A stretch of DNA of 64,000 nt from Companilactobacillus suantsaicola (GCF_004745525.1 NZ_RKLY01000001.1:102932-166931), one strand, 5' to 3'; counted from the stretch's first letter, positions 15,889-25,204 are shown. Notes: generated from the sequence alone by a model not told the origin. Program-made: numbers and translations.

Positions 15889-16668
15889 ATGAGCAAATTG
15901 ATTGGTATTACTGCAGATGTATTTTTAGAGGCAACCGATGTAATCGATCAGAAATTGATGGATTTTGTGCCAAGACCAATTGTTGATGGGGTATTAGCAG
16001 CTGGTGGCATTCCTGTAGGTTTACCATACCTACCAGTAGATAAGATCAATCAATTGGTTGAGAAAATGGACGGGATTATTTTTTCTGGTGGTCCAGATAT
16101 TGATCCTAGCTTTATGGGGGAAGAACCTATCCCACAATTGCGGGTCACGAATCGTGATCGTGATCTATTTGAAATTGCTCTAATTCGGACTGCAGTCGCA
16201 AAACAAATTCCAATTTTTGGAATTTGTCGTGGTGCTCAGATGATTGACGTTGCTTTGGGGGGAACGCTGTATCAGGATTTACCAACTCAATATTCGGGTA
16301 AACTGTTGAAACATGAACAGTCTGCACCGGGAGATCAACCGACACATTTTGTCCGAGTTGATTTTAATTCAAAATTATACAAATCAATTGGCGATAACGT
16401 TTATGTTAATTCACGACATCATCAAGCCATCAAATCAGTACCTGATCATTTGAAAGTCGTGGCTACAGCTTCTGATGGGGTGATTGAAGCAATTGAAAAT
16501 GAGGATGCGACCATTCAAGCAGTTCAGTGGCATCCCGAAAACCTTTGGCAAAAGGATTCTCGCCAGTTGACACTTTTTAGTGACTTTATTAATCGGACGG
16601 CACCAACATACTTTGAAACGACCGGTAATAAAGCCAATGAAAAGTTGCATAACAATTCCGCAGTTTAA
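15889..16668 (+). CDS. Peptidase C26 family gamma-glutamyl hydrolase
   Basis: 259 residues, class I glutamine-amidotransferase fold. Nucleophile Cys in FGICRGAQM (about residue 112), catalytic His/Glu in VQWHPEN (about 210), and an SGGPDIDP segment like that of PuuD and related gamma-glutamyl-GABA hydrolases. Preceded by GGGGG ribosome site and by the operator-bearing promoter shared with the asparaginase operon. It may release glutamate from a gamma-glutamyl compound made or imported by that system; substrate is unproven. Confidence 0.85.
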   Translation: MSKLIGITADVFLEATDVIDQKLMDFVPRPIVDGVLAAGGIPVGLPYLPVDKINQLVEKMDGIIFSGGPDIDPSFMGEEPIPQLRVTNRDRDLFEIALIRTAVAKQIPIFGICRGAQMIDVALGGTLYQDLPTQYSGKLLKHEQSAPGDQPTHFVRVDFNSKLYKSIGDNVYVNSRHHQAIKSVPDHLKVVATASDGVIEAIENEDATIQAVQWHPENLWQKDSRQLTLFSDFINRTAPTYFETTGNKANEKLHNNSAV

Positions 16669-16720
16669 TTTTTAAAGGAATGATTTCTAATTTATTAGAC
16701 AGAAATTAATAAAACTTTAT

Positions 16721-16749
16721 TTGTCAAATATTAATTTTTATTGTAATAT
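16721..16749 (+). promoter_or_regulatory. rib operon promoter
   Basis: TTGTCA (16721-16726), 17-base spacer, TAATAT (16744-16749). It places the transcript start about 15 bases before the FMN riboswitch. Confidence 0.6.
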
Positions 16750-16771
16750 TTTTCTTGAAAACTGAATATGG

Positions 16772-16900
16772 ATTTCTTCGGGGCAGGGTGTAATTCCCGA
16801 CCGACGGTAGCAACTTCTTTGAGGTTGGAGCCCGTGACCCACGAAAGTGGTTGATCTGGTATTAAGCCAGAGCCGACAGTAAAGTCTGGATGGTAGAAGA
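16772..16900 (+). ncRNA. FMN riboswitch (RFN element)
   Basis: All conserved RFN blocks appear in order: TTCGGGGCAGGGTG, ATTCCCGACCGACGGTAG, GGAGCCCGTGA, GATCTGGT, CCAGAGCCGACAGT, and the closing AGTCTGGATGGTAGAAGA. The terminal pairing is between the first TTTCTTC block and the last GAAGA. FMN binding should favour the terminator at 16971-17003 and switch off the riboflavin operon. Confidence 0.97.
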
Positions 16901-16970
16901 AAATAAAATTTCATGCTATTGATAAGCCTATTTGGCGTCGTCTCGTATGAAGTCTTATTTAGCTTATCTT

Positions 16971-17003
16971 AAAAGCCTCGCAATTTTTTGCGGGGCTTTT
17001 TTT
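16971..17003 (+). terminator. Riboswitch-controlled terminator before ribD
   Basis: Stem AAAAGCCTCGCAA / TTGCGGGGCTTTT with a T run, between the RFN element and ribD. The 70 bases separating it from the aptamer are available to form the antiterminator. Confidence 0.85.
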
Positions 17004-17020
17004 GTGGGGTGAATAGGATT

Positions 17021-18046
17021 TTGAATAGATTTATGAAACTAGCTTTTACAGAAGCAAGAAAGGGCAAAGACACGTGGAAAAATCCCCAAGTTGGGGCAGT
17101 AATTGTCAAAAATCAGCAAGTCTTAAGTTCTGGACACCATGAAACTTATGGACGGAATCATGCTGAGATAAATGCCTTGAAACATTTGTCAGACATTTCC
17201 CAAGCTGAGGGGGCAACCTTATACGTGACTTTGGAACCTTGTTCACATTTTGGGAAGACACCACCATGTGTTCAAAGAATCGTTGAAGTAGGTATCAAAA
17301 AAGTAGTCATTGCCGAAACGGACCCTAATCCAATCGTTAGTGGCAATGGGATTAAATATTTAGAGGACCACGGTGTTCAAGTTGAGAATTTGCAACAAAA
17401 AAATGATTTGAATGTTGCTTATCGATTTTTTCACCAACACAAACGTCCACTAGTAACGATTAAATACGCCATGACTTTAGATGGCAAAGTCAATCAAACT
17501 AAAGGTGTACGTTCAATGATCACTAATCAAGAGGTCTTTAGTGACACCCAAGAATTACGTCGCCAATCGCAAGTAATCTTAGTTGGAGAAAATACTTTTA
17601 AAGTAGACGATCCTAAGCTGACCGTTCGAGAAAAAGAGAAGTTCCCACCAATTCGTGCAGTTGTCATTCGCGACGTGAATAGTGTCGATTTGAAAATGCA
17701 GATTTTTCAAACTAACGAACCGATTTACTTTTTCAGTCAAGAAAAATCTCAACGAGAGCTGCCAGAAAATGTTCAAGTCTTTGTAGATGAGTGGACACCG
17801 ACTAAAATCGTTCAAAAACTGACAGAACTTGGGATGCAGTCGCTATTAGTTGAAGGCGGTAGCCACATCCAAGCAGATTTTCTCAAGGAAAAATTGTGTG
17901 ATCGACTAATCGTGTACTTAGCCAATAAAGTTTTTGGCCAAGGGTTGCCAGCAATCAATGGACCGGTAGCTAATTTGAAATTCTCAAAGCCAGAAATTTT
18001 ATTGTTAGCAGATAATCTAAAAATTACGACGTGGAGGCTTGATTAA
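17021..18046 (+). CDS. ribD: Bifunctional riboflavin deaminase/reductase RibD
   Basis: 341 residues. N-terminal deaminase domain with zinc motif HAEINAL (about residue 47) and PCSHFGKTPPC; C-terminal reductase domain from about residue 145 (TIKYAMTLDGK, LVEGGSH). Performs the second and third steps from GTP to riboflavin. The frame runs back into the terminator hairpin; GGTGA at 17008-17012 supports TTG 17021, which gives the usual short lead before MKLA. First gene of ribD-ribE-ribBA-ribH. Confidence 0.93.
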   Translation: MNRFMKLAFTEARKGKDTWKNPQVGAVIVKNQQVLSSGHHETYGRNHAEINALKHLSDISQAEGATLYVTLEPCSHFGKTPPCVQRIVEVGIKKVVIAETDPNPIVSGNGIKYLEDHGVQVENLQQKNDLNVAYRFFHQHKRPLVTIKYAMTLDGKVNQTKGVRSMITNQEVFSDTQELRRQSQVILVGENTFKVDDPKLTVREKEKFPPIRAVVIRDVNSVDLKMQIFQTNEPIYFFSQEKSQRELPENVQVFVDEWTPTKIVQKLTELGMQSLLVEGGSHIQADFLKEKLCDRLIVYLANKVFGQGLPAINGPVANLKFSKPEILLLADNLKITTWRLD

Positions 18047-18639
18047 TGTTTACAGGAATTGTGAAAGATGTCGGGAGGGTCCAACAGATTAAGCAATCAC
18101 GCGATAATTTATCGTTGGTCATCTCACATCACCTCGGTCAAATTGAACTTGGTGACAGTATTGCCATCGACGGTATTTGTTTGACGGTTACGCAGATTGA
18201 ACAAGAACAGTTTCAAGTTGACGTGATGCCAGAAACAGTCAAAAAAACTAATATCAATGATTTCAAACTCCAACAGGAAGTAAATCTTGAACCAGCACTG
18301 CAATTGAATTCTAAAATTGGTGGTCATTTTGTCTTAGGTCACGTTGATACGACTGGTCAGCTGCTGGCCAAAGAAAGAGCCAAGAATTCGGATCTGTTAA
18401 CTTTTTCAATTGATACCAAATATTTACCTTATCTGGTTGAAAAAGGTTCGATCACGATTGATGGTGTCAGTTTAACAATTATCAGTGTTCAAGAGGATAA
18501 ATTCCAAGTGGGAATCATTCCTTTTACCCAAGAGAAGACGGTTTTAGGAGCGTTGAAGCCGGGTGAAATAGTTAATTTGGAGACAGATATCTTAGGAAAA
18601 TACGTTTATCGCAATTTGAGGGGGAGTCAAAATGACTAA
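18046..18639 (+). CDS. ribE: Riboflavin synthase alpha chain
   Basis: 197 residues made of two similar halves. MFTGIVKDVG start, first-half IDGICLTV, second-half IDGVSLTI and GHVDTTG are diagnostic. Dismutates two 6,7-dimethyl-8-ribityllumazine to riboflavin. Starts at the ribD stop (TAATG) and overlaps ribBA by eight bases. Confidence 0.95.
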   Translation: MFTGIVKDVGRVQQIKQSRDNLSLVISHHLGQIELGDSIAIDGICLTVTQIEQEQFQVDVMPETVKKTNINDFKLQQEVNLEPALQLNSKIGGHFVLGHVDTTGQLLAKERAKNSDLLTFSIDTKYLPYLVEKGSITIDGVSLTIISVQEDKFQVGIIPFTQEKTVLGALKPGEIVNLETDILGKYVYRNLRGSQND

Positions 18640-19828
18640 TGCAGTAATTAAAAGAGTTGAACAAGCAGTTGAGGACTTGAAACAAGGCAAGTTGATCATT
18701 GTCGCCGATTCAACCGAGCGTGAAGCAGAAGGCGATATGATTGGTCTAGCAGATTTTGTCAGTGGGGAAAAAGTCAATTTTATGATCAAGCATGCTAGAG
18801 GATTATTGTGTGTGCCAATGAGTTCAGAAATCGCTGATAAATTGAATTTACCACTGATGGCAAATTCTCATGATGCTTTCAATACGGCTTTTACTATCAG
18901 CACTGATGCCAAAACTACTACGACCGGTATCTCAGCTTTTGATCGTGCTAAAACAATCAAAGCTTTGGCAACCTCAGCTGAACCAAATGATTTTTATCAT
19001 CCAGGGCATATTTTTCCTTTGATTGCTAAGGACGGTGGGGTAATTAGCCGTGATGGACATACTGAAGCAGCAGTTGATTTGGCCAAGATTGCTCAGGCCA
19101 CACCAGTCGCTTATATTTGTGAAGTAGTGCGGGATAATGGTGAAATGGCTCGTCGTAAGCAGCTCAAAGAAGTTGCCGCTGAAAACCACATGACGATGTT
19201 GACAATTGCCGATATTATTCAATACCGTTATTTAACCAACTTCCAAGTCTTAGAGTCAGAATCCGATGTAGATTTACCAACTAAGTTTGGACATTTCCGT
19301 CTGCACTCTTTCACTTATCAAAATCAACCCTTGTTGGTCATTTATAAAGGTGATCTCAAAAAACAAGATTTACTCCTCCGAATTCACTCTGAATGCTTCA
19401 CCGGCGATATTTTAGGTTCTAAACGCTGTGATTGTGGTGAGCAATTAGAGACCGCTTTAAGAAAAATTGAAGCTAACGGCAATGGTGCTTTGATCTATTT
19501 GCATCAAGAAGGTCGAGGCATTGGTTTGATCAACAAGTTAAGAGCTTATCAGTTGCAAGATTCCGGTCTTGACACCGTTGAAGCTAATGAAAAATTAGGT
19601 TTACCAGCTGATGCCAGAAATTACGAGGTTGTCTTGTCCGTTTTGAATTACTTTAAAGTCGACTCAATTGCGTTGATGACCAACAATCCTGATAAGATCA
19701 GCCAAGTGCAACAATTAGGTGTCAGTGTTAAACGCGTACCATTGGAGACGGAACCTAATGACAATGATCGACACTATTTAGAAACTAAAAAGAAAAAATT
19801 TCATCACTTACTAAACGAGGTAGACTAA
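18632..19828 (+). CDS. ribBA: Bifunctional DHBP synthase / GTP cyclohydrolase II
   Basis: 398 residues. RibB half (1-200) with EREAEGDM near residue 28 and GHTEAAVDLA near 145; RibA half with IHSECFTGDILGSKRCDCG holding the zinc cysteines, and QEGRGIGL. Supplies both riboflavin precursors, from ribulose 5-phosphate and GTP. Translationally coupled to ribE. Confidence 0.95.
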   Translation: MTNAVIKRVEQAVEDLKQGKLIIVADSTEREAEGDMIGLADFVSGEKVNFMIKHARGLLCVPMSSEIADKLNLPLMANSHDAFNTAFTISTDAKTTTTGISAFDRAKTIKALATSAEPNDFYHPGHIFPLIAKDGGVISRDGHTEAAVDLAKIAQATPVAYICEVVRDNGEMARRKQLKEVAAENHMTMLTIADIIQYRYLTNFQVLESESDVDLPTKFGHFRLHSFTYQNQPLLVIYKGDLKKQDLLLRIHSECFTGDILGSKRCDCGEQLETALRKIEANGNGALIYLHQEGRGIGLINKLRAYQLQDSGLDTVEANEKLGLPADARNYEVVLSVLNYFKVDSIALMTNNPDKISQVQQLGVSVKRVPLETEPNDNDRHYLETKKKKFHHLLNEVD

Positions 19829-19829
19829 T

Positions 19830-20303
19830 ATGAACGAAATTAATGGAAATTTAGATGGAACAAATATGAAAATTGCGATAGTTGTCGCTAAATTCAATGA
19901 GATTGTAACTAATAAATTGTTACAAGGAGCTTTGGATAAATTAAAACAACTAGGAGTAGCTGATGCGGATATCACGGTAGTTAAAGTACCGGGAGCTTTT
20001 GAAATCCCTCGCATGACTAGAATTATTTCCGAAAATCAAAATTTTGACGGTGTGATTGCTCTTGGAGCAGTAGTCAGAGGCGAAACAGCCCATTTTGACT
20101 ACGTCTGTGCTCAATCAGCCGCCGGTGTGAGTCAACAAACACTAACCGGTAGAATCCCAGTAATGTATGGAATCTTGACAACTGATAATATGGATCAAGC
20201 ACTCAATCGAGCTGGCGGAAAAGCTGGAAATAAGGGTAGCGAATGTGCCAGCGACATAGTTGAAGTAATCAATGCCGAAAAGAGGGTGGAACAAGCCGGT
20301 TAG
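19830..20303 (+). CDS. ribH: 6,7-dimethyl-8-ribityllumazine synthase
   Basis: 157 residues. Landmarks: VVAKFNEIVT, VPGAFEIP (about residue 55), GAVVRGETAHFDYV (about 80) with the catalytic His, and GNKGSECA. Condenses DHBP with the ribityl pyrimidine. Begins two bases after ribBA. Its last seven codons (RVEQAG and stop) lie inside the dispersed hairpin repeat at 20282-20403, so the extreme C-terminus was set by that element. Confidence 0.95.
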   Translation: MNEINGNLDGTNMKIAIVVAKFNEIVTNKLLQGALDKLKQLGVADADITVVKVPGAFEIPRMTRIISENQNFDGVIALGAVVRGETAHFDYVCAQSAAGVSQQTLTGRIPVMYGILTTDNMDQALNRAGGKAGNKGSECASDIVEVINAEKRVEQAG

Positions 20304-20403
20304 ACACAAACAGATAGCCTAATTTCACGAATTGCACACCAATTTTGTGTGACTTGGGAAATGTAGCTATCTGTTTGAGTTTGGCTTGTGTAACTTTTTT
20401 CAG
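20282..20403 (+). repeat. Dispersed hairpin repeat, copy 1 (element A)
   Basis: Begins GAGGGTGGAACAAGCC and ends GTGTAACTTTTTTCAG, the same borders as copies at 27168 and 44424. Nested stems ACAAGCC/GGCTTGT and AACAGATAGC/GCTATCTGTT are visible; the inside shares TTTCACGAATTGCAC with copy 3. The tail has a T run, so it can also act as terminator of the rib operon. It overlaps the ribH 3' end. Confidence 0.7.
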
Positions 20404-20422
20404 CCATTGAGATTATTTCTAT

Positions 20423-21268
20423 TTAAATAGTTTCTAATGAAGTTGCTTGATTTGGTTTTGGATAATTTTGGTCCAACAGTTCTAATTCATCAGCTGTGAA
20501 ACTGACATCAACAGCTTCGAGGTTACTCTTCATATGTTCAACTGAAGAGGTCTTAGGGATGCTCAACAAGTCATGATTGCGAATTACCCAAGCAAGTAGT
20601 AATTGATGGACGGTAATGTGTTTGGCTTGGGCCATCTCTTTTAGAATTGGTTTGATATTTAAATAAGCTCCACCGTCTGATCCAAAGGGTGAATAACCAA
20701 TAAATGACATTTGATGTTGTTTTTGCCAAGGTAAGATGTCGTATTCAATCCCACGACTGCCAATGTTATACAAATCCTCGTTGACCCGACAGTTAGTGCC
20801 ATTTTTTAATTGTGAAAGTTCCTTTAGGTCGTTGAGATCAAAATTAGAAACGCCCCAGTTTTTGATCAAACCAGCTTGAACCATTTTTTCTAGTCCAGTG
20901 ACGGTTTCAATCAAAGGGGTATCACCACGCCAATGTAACAAATACAAATCTAGATAATCAGTTTGTAAACGTTGGAGACTCTTTTTCAAACTAGTCTCAA
21001 TCAATTTTTCCGTTGCGTGATAGGGATAAAATTTAGACACTAATTGAAATTTTTCCCGAGGGTAGTCTTTGATTACCTTACCGACCAAAGTTTCGGACAA
21101 ACCTTCACCGTACATTTCGGCGGTGTCGATTAAATTGATGCCGTGATCGAGTCCATATCTGATAGCGTCCATTTGGTGTTGGCTTTCATTTGGAGTACCT
21201 TCACCAATGTGCCAAGTTCCAATGCCGATTGCGGAAGTTTGTTGTTGGTTGAATCTAATATTTTTCAA
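20423..21268 (-). CDS. Aldo/keto reductase
   Basis: 281 residues, NADPH-dependent reductase barrel. Catalytic tetrad is visible: Asp and Tyr in LIDTAEMYGEG (about residues 48-53), Lys in LVSKFYP (about 80), His in LLHWRGD (about 113). Physiological carbonyl substrate unknown. Single gene, ending close to the repeat after ribH. Confidence 0.9.
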   Translation of the reverse strand: MKNIRFNQQQTSAIGIGTWHIGEGTPNESQHQMDAIRYGLDHGINLIDTAEMYGEGLSETLVGKVIKDYPREKFQLVSKFYPYHATEKLIETSLKKSLQRLQTDYLDLYLLHWRGDTPLIETVTGLEKMVQAGLIKNWGVSNFDLNDLKELSQLKNGTNCRVNEDLYNIGSRGIEYDILPWQKQHQMSFIGYSPFGSDGGAYLNIKPILKEMAQAKHITVHQLLLAWVIRNHDLLSIPKTSSVEHMKSNLEAVDVSFTADELELLDQNYPKPNQATSLETI

Positions 21269-21416
21269 ATTGAGGCCTCACTTTCAAAGATGTTTGTACT
21301 ACTATTATAAAACGCAAACATTTATTTGAGAAATATTAACTGATAGTACAAAAAGTTATAGACAACCTTTTACACGCCATGTAATATGAAATAATACCAA
21401 TACAAAGGAGCTTTTT

Positions 21417-22619
21417 ATGTACCTATTAGTTAATGTTATAGGCCTGCTGGTATTTCTAGGTATTGGATTTCTATTTTCGAAAAACAAACAGGGAATACAT
21501 TGGAGATCGATTGCGGTCATGGTTGTCTTAAACTTAGTCTTGGCTTGGTTCTTGACTAGTTTTGAAGTTGGACGAGCAATCGTTTCTGGTGCAGCGGAAG
21601 GTTTTAATTGGCTAGTTCAAGTCGCTTATGTGGGGATTGAATTTGCCTTACCAAGTTTTGTTCACGTCAAGAGTATGGATTTCTTTACGAGTGCACTGTT
21701 ACCAATTTTATTGATCGTGCCACTATTTGATATTTTAACGTACATCGGCGTTTTACCATTTATTATCAAGTGGATCGGTAAAGGGTTGTCATTTATTACA
21801 GGGCAACCTAAGTTCGAGTCATTTTTTGCCGTAGAAATGATGTTTCTCGGTAATACTGAAGCCTTAGCGGTTTCAAGTTTGCAATTGAAGCAAATGAAAT
21901 CTATGAGAAATTTGACCTTGGCGATGATGTCAATGAGTTGTGTCACGGCTTCAATTATCGGCTCATACATCCAAATGATGCCTGGTCAATTTGTTTTGAC
22001 GGCGATTCCAATCAATATCATCAATGCTATCATCGTTACGAGTTTATTAAATCCTGTAACGGTGACACCTGAAGAAGATACGATTGCTAAACTAAAAGGG
22101 CAAGGCGATGGCAAAAAAGAACCATTCTTCTCATTTTTAGGTGATTCAATTTTAGGCGCTGGTAAATTGATTTTGATCATTGCGGCCAACGTGATTGCGT
22201 TTGTTGCCTTAGCAGCCTTGATCGATAAAGTTTTACAATTGGTCAATCCGTGGTTGACCTTGGAACATATTTTGGGGATTATCATGTATCCATTCGCTTG
22301 GCTATTAGGCCTTAATCCGAGTGATTCATTCCAAATGGCTCAATATATGGGAACTAAGTTAGTTACAAATGAATTTGTGGTGATGGGTAAAGTTACTAAT
22401 ACGATCAAGGATTTCGACCCCCATTTTCGGGCAGTCTTGACGGTCTTTATTACGTCGTTTGCCAACTTCTCAACTTTAGGGATGATCATTGGCTGCTTCA
22501 AAGGTATCGTTGATAAAGAAAAGAACGATTTGATTTCGAAAAATGTTGGTTACATGTTATTGTCAGGAATCTTAGTTTCACTGTTATCAGCTGCTTTTGT
22601 TGGATTGTTTATCTGGTAA
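21417..22619 (+). CDS. nupC: Concentrative nucleoside transporter (NupC family)
   Basis: 400 residues, about ten membrane segments. CNT landmarks: FLGNTEALAVSSLQLKQM (about residue 142), TKLVTNEFVVMG (about 315) and SFANFSTLGMIIGC (about 342). Imports nucleosides with protons. Start is supported by AAAGGAG ten bases upstream. Monocistronic, with a strong terminator after it. Confidence 0.88.
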   Translation: MYLLVNVIGLLVFLGIGFLFSKNKQGIHWRSIAVMVVLNLVLAWFLTSFEVGRAIVSGAAEGFNWLVQVAYVGIEFALPSFVHVKSMDFFTSALLPILLIVPLFDILTYIGVLPFIIKWIGKGLSFITGQPKFESFFAVEMMFLGNTEALAVSSLQLKQMKSMRNLTLAMMSMSCVTASIIGSYIQMMPGQFVLTAIPINIINAIIVTSLLNPVTVTPEEDTIAKLKGQGDGKKEPFFSFLGDSILGAGKLILIIAANVIAFVALAALIDKVLQLVNPWLTLEHILGIIMYPFAWLLGLNPSDSFQMAQYMGTKLVTNEFVVMGKVTNTIKDFDPHFRAVLTVFITSFANFSTLGMIIGCFKGIVDKEKNDLISKNVGYMLLSGILVSLLSAAFVGLFIW

Positions 22620-22658
22620 TAGATAACTACTGTCTTCGACAACAGTTTGAAGCCAATT

Positions 22659-22704
22659 TTAAAAAAAGCTGTACTAATGCATAATTCATTAGTGCGGCTT
22701 TTTT
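22659..22704 (+). terminator. Terminator after nupC
   Basis: Stem AAAAAAGC-TG-TACTAATG / CATTAGTG-CGGCTTTTTT with a seven-base loop and T run. It can also serve the esterase gene converging from the right. Confidence 0.85.
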
Positions 22705-22728
22705 GTCTTGCATTACAATGATAGTAAT

Positions 22729-23454
22729 TTATTTTAACCAGTCAAAAACGGTTGAAAGGTACTTGCTCCAAATTTTCCACGAGTGATTTCCATTTACAGG
22801 CATCCAGGTATAATTATTTTTGGCGTGAATAGTTAAAAAGTTTTTGAACATGACGTTGTCCTCATGCATGAAATCTTTATCACCACAGAGGGTCAGAATT
22901 TTTAGTTTTGGTTGTTCTTTGTTAAAGATATTTGTCAGTTGATTCTTTCTGACAGCTTCGGGATCGTCGAAAATGGCATCGAAGATGTCTTTGTTCATTG
23001 GTGAATTGGGATTGTTTCGGAAATGCTCGATGTCGGTGATTGGGGAGAGTGCAGCTACTTTACTGAATTTGTCAGAATTTTTAAAGGCAAATTTTAAAGC
23101 TCCATAACCGCCCATGCTGGAACCGACGAGATAATTCTTTTGCCGATCGGTTGATATAGGTAATAATTTTTGCATCTTAGGGATAAATTCATTAATGAAA
23201 AATGAATAATATGGTAAAAACTTAGCATCGGAATAAAATGAATTCAAACCGTCTGGCATGATGATGACCCAATTGTACTTGTTGGCTAATTCTTCAATAT
23301 AAACGTGTTTACTCCAAGCGGTATTGTCACCAGTATGGCCGTGCAACAACCAAACGACTGGATAGTCGCTTTCATCAGTATCAGGAACAGCCACAGTTGC
23401 TTTGAAATAGGTGTGTAAGTAATTAGTTCGGTAACTTAAATTCAATAAAGTCAT
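22729..23454 (-). CDS. Alpha/beta hydrolase, tributyrin esterase (EstA)-like
   Basis: 241 residues. Esterase D type fold with nucleophile in GSSMGGYGALK (about residue 125), oxyanion loop LLHGHTGD (about 36), an Asp in LCGDKDF and the His in NGNHSWKIW at the C-terminus. Resembles the lactic acid bacteria short-chain esterase EstA. No signal peptide. RBS AAGGAGATAATTT precedes ATG. Confidence 0.82.
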   Translation of the reverse strand: MTLLNLSYRTNYLHTYFKATVAVPDTDESDYPVVWLLHGHTGDNTAWSKHVYIEELANKYNWVIIMPDGLNSFYSDAKFLPYYSFFINEFIPKMQKLLPISTDRQKNYLVGSSMGGYGALKFAFKNSDKFSKVAALSPITDIEHFRNNPNSPMNKDIFDAIFDDPEAVRKNQLTNIFNKEQPKLKILTLCGDKDFMHEDNVMFKNFLTIHAKNNYTWMPVNGNHSWKIWSKYLSTVFDWLK

Positions 23455-23591
23455 AAATTATCTCCTTATTGCGTGATTTCTAATTATTATTTTAACTGTT
23501 TATTTTTATTTGTTAATTTATCTGGTCAATTGGACAAATACTAAGCTTTGTAGCACCATAAAGTTATGGAAAATTCGTTCGAGGTGGAAAA

Positions 23592-24737
23592 ATGAAAATT
23601 GTATTAGCACCAGATTCATATAAGAATTCTTTATCAGCTAAAGAGGTCGCACAAGCAATGCACGATGGCTTTGAAAAAGTTTATCCTGATGCTGAGTTTG
23701 TCAGTGTACCGATGGCTGACGGTGGTGAGGGTACTGTTCAATCAATGGTCGACGCTAAAAATGGTCAAATCGTAACGGTTGAAGTCACTAATCCTTTAGG
23801 AAATCCTACCCAGGCACATTTTGGCTTGATCGACGACGGTAAAGTTGCGGTAATTGAGATGGCTGAAGCAAGTGGAATTCAATACATTAATCAATTCACA
23901 CAGAATCCTTATATCACTACAACTTATGGAACTGGTCAATTGATCAAAGCGGCGATTCAAGATGGTGCGACAACGATCATTATTGGTATTGGTGGTTCAG
24001 CAACTAACGATGGTGGAGCTGGCATGGCGCAAGCGTTAGGGGCTCATTTATTAGATAAAGATGGTCAGGAATTGCAATATGGTGGCGCAATGTTAAAGAA
24101 GCTTTCATCGATTGATACTTCTGATATGCTAGAAGGTTTGGATAAAGTAAAAATTATTATTGCTTCGGATGTTAAAAATCCTTTAACCGGTCCTAATGGT
24201 GCCAGTCATGTTTTTGGACCACAAAAAGGTGCCAACGAAGAGATGGTCAGCTTTTTAGATGATGCCTTATCACATTATGCTGATATTTTGAAGCGTGATT
24301 TGGATCAAGATATTAAAGAAATCCCTGGTTCCGGAGCAGCAGGTGGTTTAGGTGCTGGTTTATTGGCTTTTACTAATGCACAAATGAAATCAGGAGTCGA
24401 TATTGTAGTCGAATACACTGATTTGAAAAAAGCTGTCATAGACGCTGATATTGTTGTTACTGGTGAAGGTCAAATTGACTTTCAAACAAAATTTGGTAAA
24501 ACGCCAATTGGAGTCGCTAAGGCAGTTAAAGAGGTCAATCCTAATGCGACTGTGATAGCTGTTGCAGGATCAATTGGTGAAAAAGTTTCTGAATTATATC
24601 CTTTAGGAATTGATGCGATTTTTAGCTGTGTTCCTGGAGTGGAAAATTTGTCGGATGCAATCGAAAAAACGGATGAGAATTTACAACAAGTTTGTCAAAA
24701 TATTGGACGGCTGATTCAAAAACAACGAGAAGTTTAA
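23592..24737 (+). CDS. glxK: Glycerate kinase
   Basis: 381 residues of the GK type I family, phosphorylating D-glycerate. Landmarks: LAPDSYKNSLSAKEVA at the start, PMADGGEGT (about residue 42), GIGGSATNDGGAGM (about 132), GSGAAGGLGAGL (about 250) and VTGEGQIDFQT (about 300). GAGGTGG precedes ATG. Gene is full length. Confidence 0.93.
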   Translation: MKIVLAPDSYKNSLSAKEVAQAMHDGFEKVYPDAEFVSVPMADGGEGTVQSMVDAKNGQIVTVEVTNPLGNPTQAHFGLIDDGKVAVIEMAEASGIQYINQFTQNPYITTTYGTGQLIKAAIQDGATTIIIGIGGSATNDGGAGMAQALGAHLLDKDGQELQYGGAMLKKLSSIDTSDMLEGLDKVKIIIASDVKNPLTGPNGASHVFGPQKGANEEMVSFLDDALSHYADILKRDLDQDIKEIPGSGAAGGLGAGLLAFTNAQMKSGVDIVVEYTDLKKAVIDADIVVTGEGQIDFQTKFGKTPIGVAKAVKEVNPNATVIAVAGSIGEKVSELYPLGIDAIFSCVPGVENLSDAIEKTDENLQQVCQNIGRLIQKQREV

Positions 24738-24784
24738 AGTGATAAAATATTACTGAAGTAGTGATCAATGGGAGTGATTATTTA

Positions 24785-25117
24785 ATGAATAATGAGATCA
24801 AGTTTATTATGAGTGAATTAGAAGTTATTTATGGTTTTTATCAAGACAAATTTAGTCTCGAAAGAATTAAGAAATATATTTTAAGTATGCCAGACAAATC
24901 TCGGATTGTTGAGGTTGAAGAGGGCATGGTACCAATGTATGATCACAATTTGACTTTACCAATTGGTAAATTTAATGATGAAACTGATTCAGTTAGTTTA
25001 TTATTAGTCACTCATACGATGGTCCAAACTCGTGATACTAAAATAATTGCTAATGACAGTCACCGTGTGGCCGACTTAGTCAATCGTTTGGTAGAATTGT
25101 TGTCACCTAAGAAATAA
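24785..25117 (+). CDS. Hypothetical protein, 110 residues
   Basis: I do not recognise the family. Soluble, acidic, no signal peptide or membrane segment; the C-terminal half is predicted helical (HRVADLVNRLVELL). GGGAGTGA is followed by ATG 24785; an in-frame GTG at 24761 is less likely because it precedes that site. Forty-seven bases after glxK and possibly in the same transcript; a terminator follows. Confidence 0.6.
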   Translation: MNNEIKFIMSELEVIYGFYQDKFSLERIKKYILSMPDKSRIVEVEEGMVPMYDHNLTLPIGKFNDETDSVSLLLVTHTMVQTRDTKIIANDSHRVADLVNRLVELLSPKK

Positions 25118-25156
25118 AAAATTTACAATTTATTTACACAAATTTTACGTTGTAGC

Positions 25157-25204
25157 TAGCCAATAATTGTTAAGAAAATTAACAAATTATTGGCTATTTT
25201 TGTT
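25157..25204 (+). terminator. Terminator before the cellobiose-type PTS operon
   Basis: Stem TAGCCAATAAT / ATTATTGGCTA extended by GTTAA/TTAAC, with T run. Closes the glxK transcript. Confidence 0.85.
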
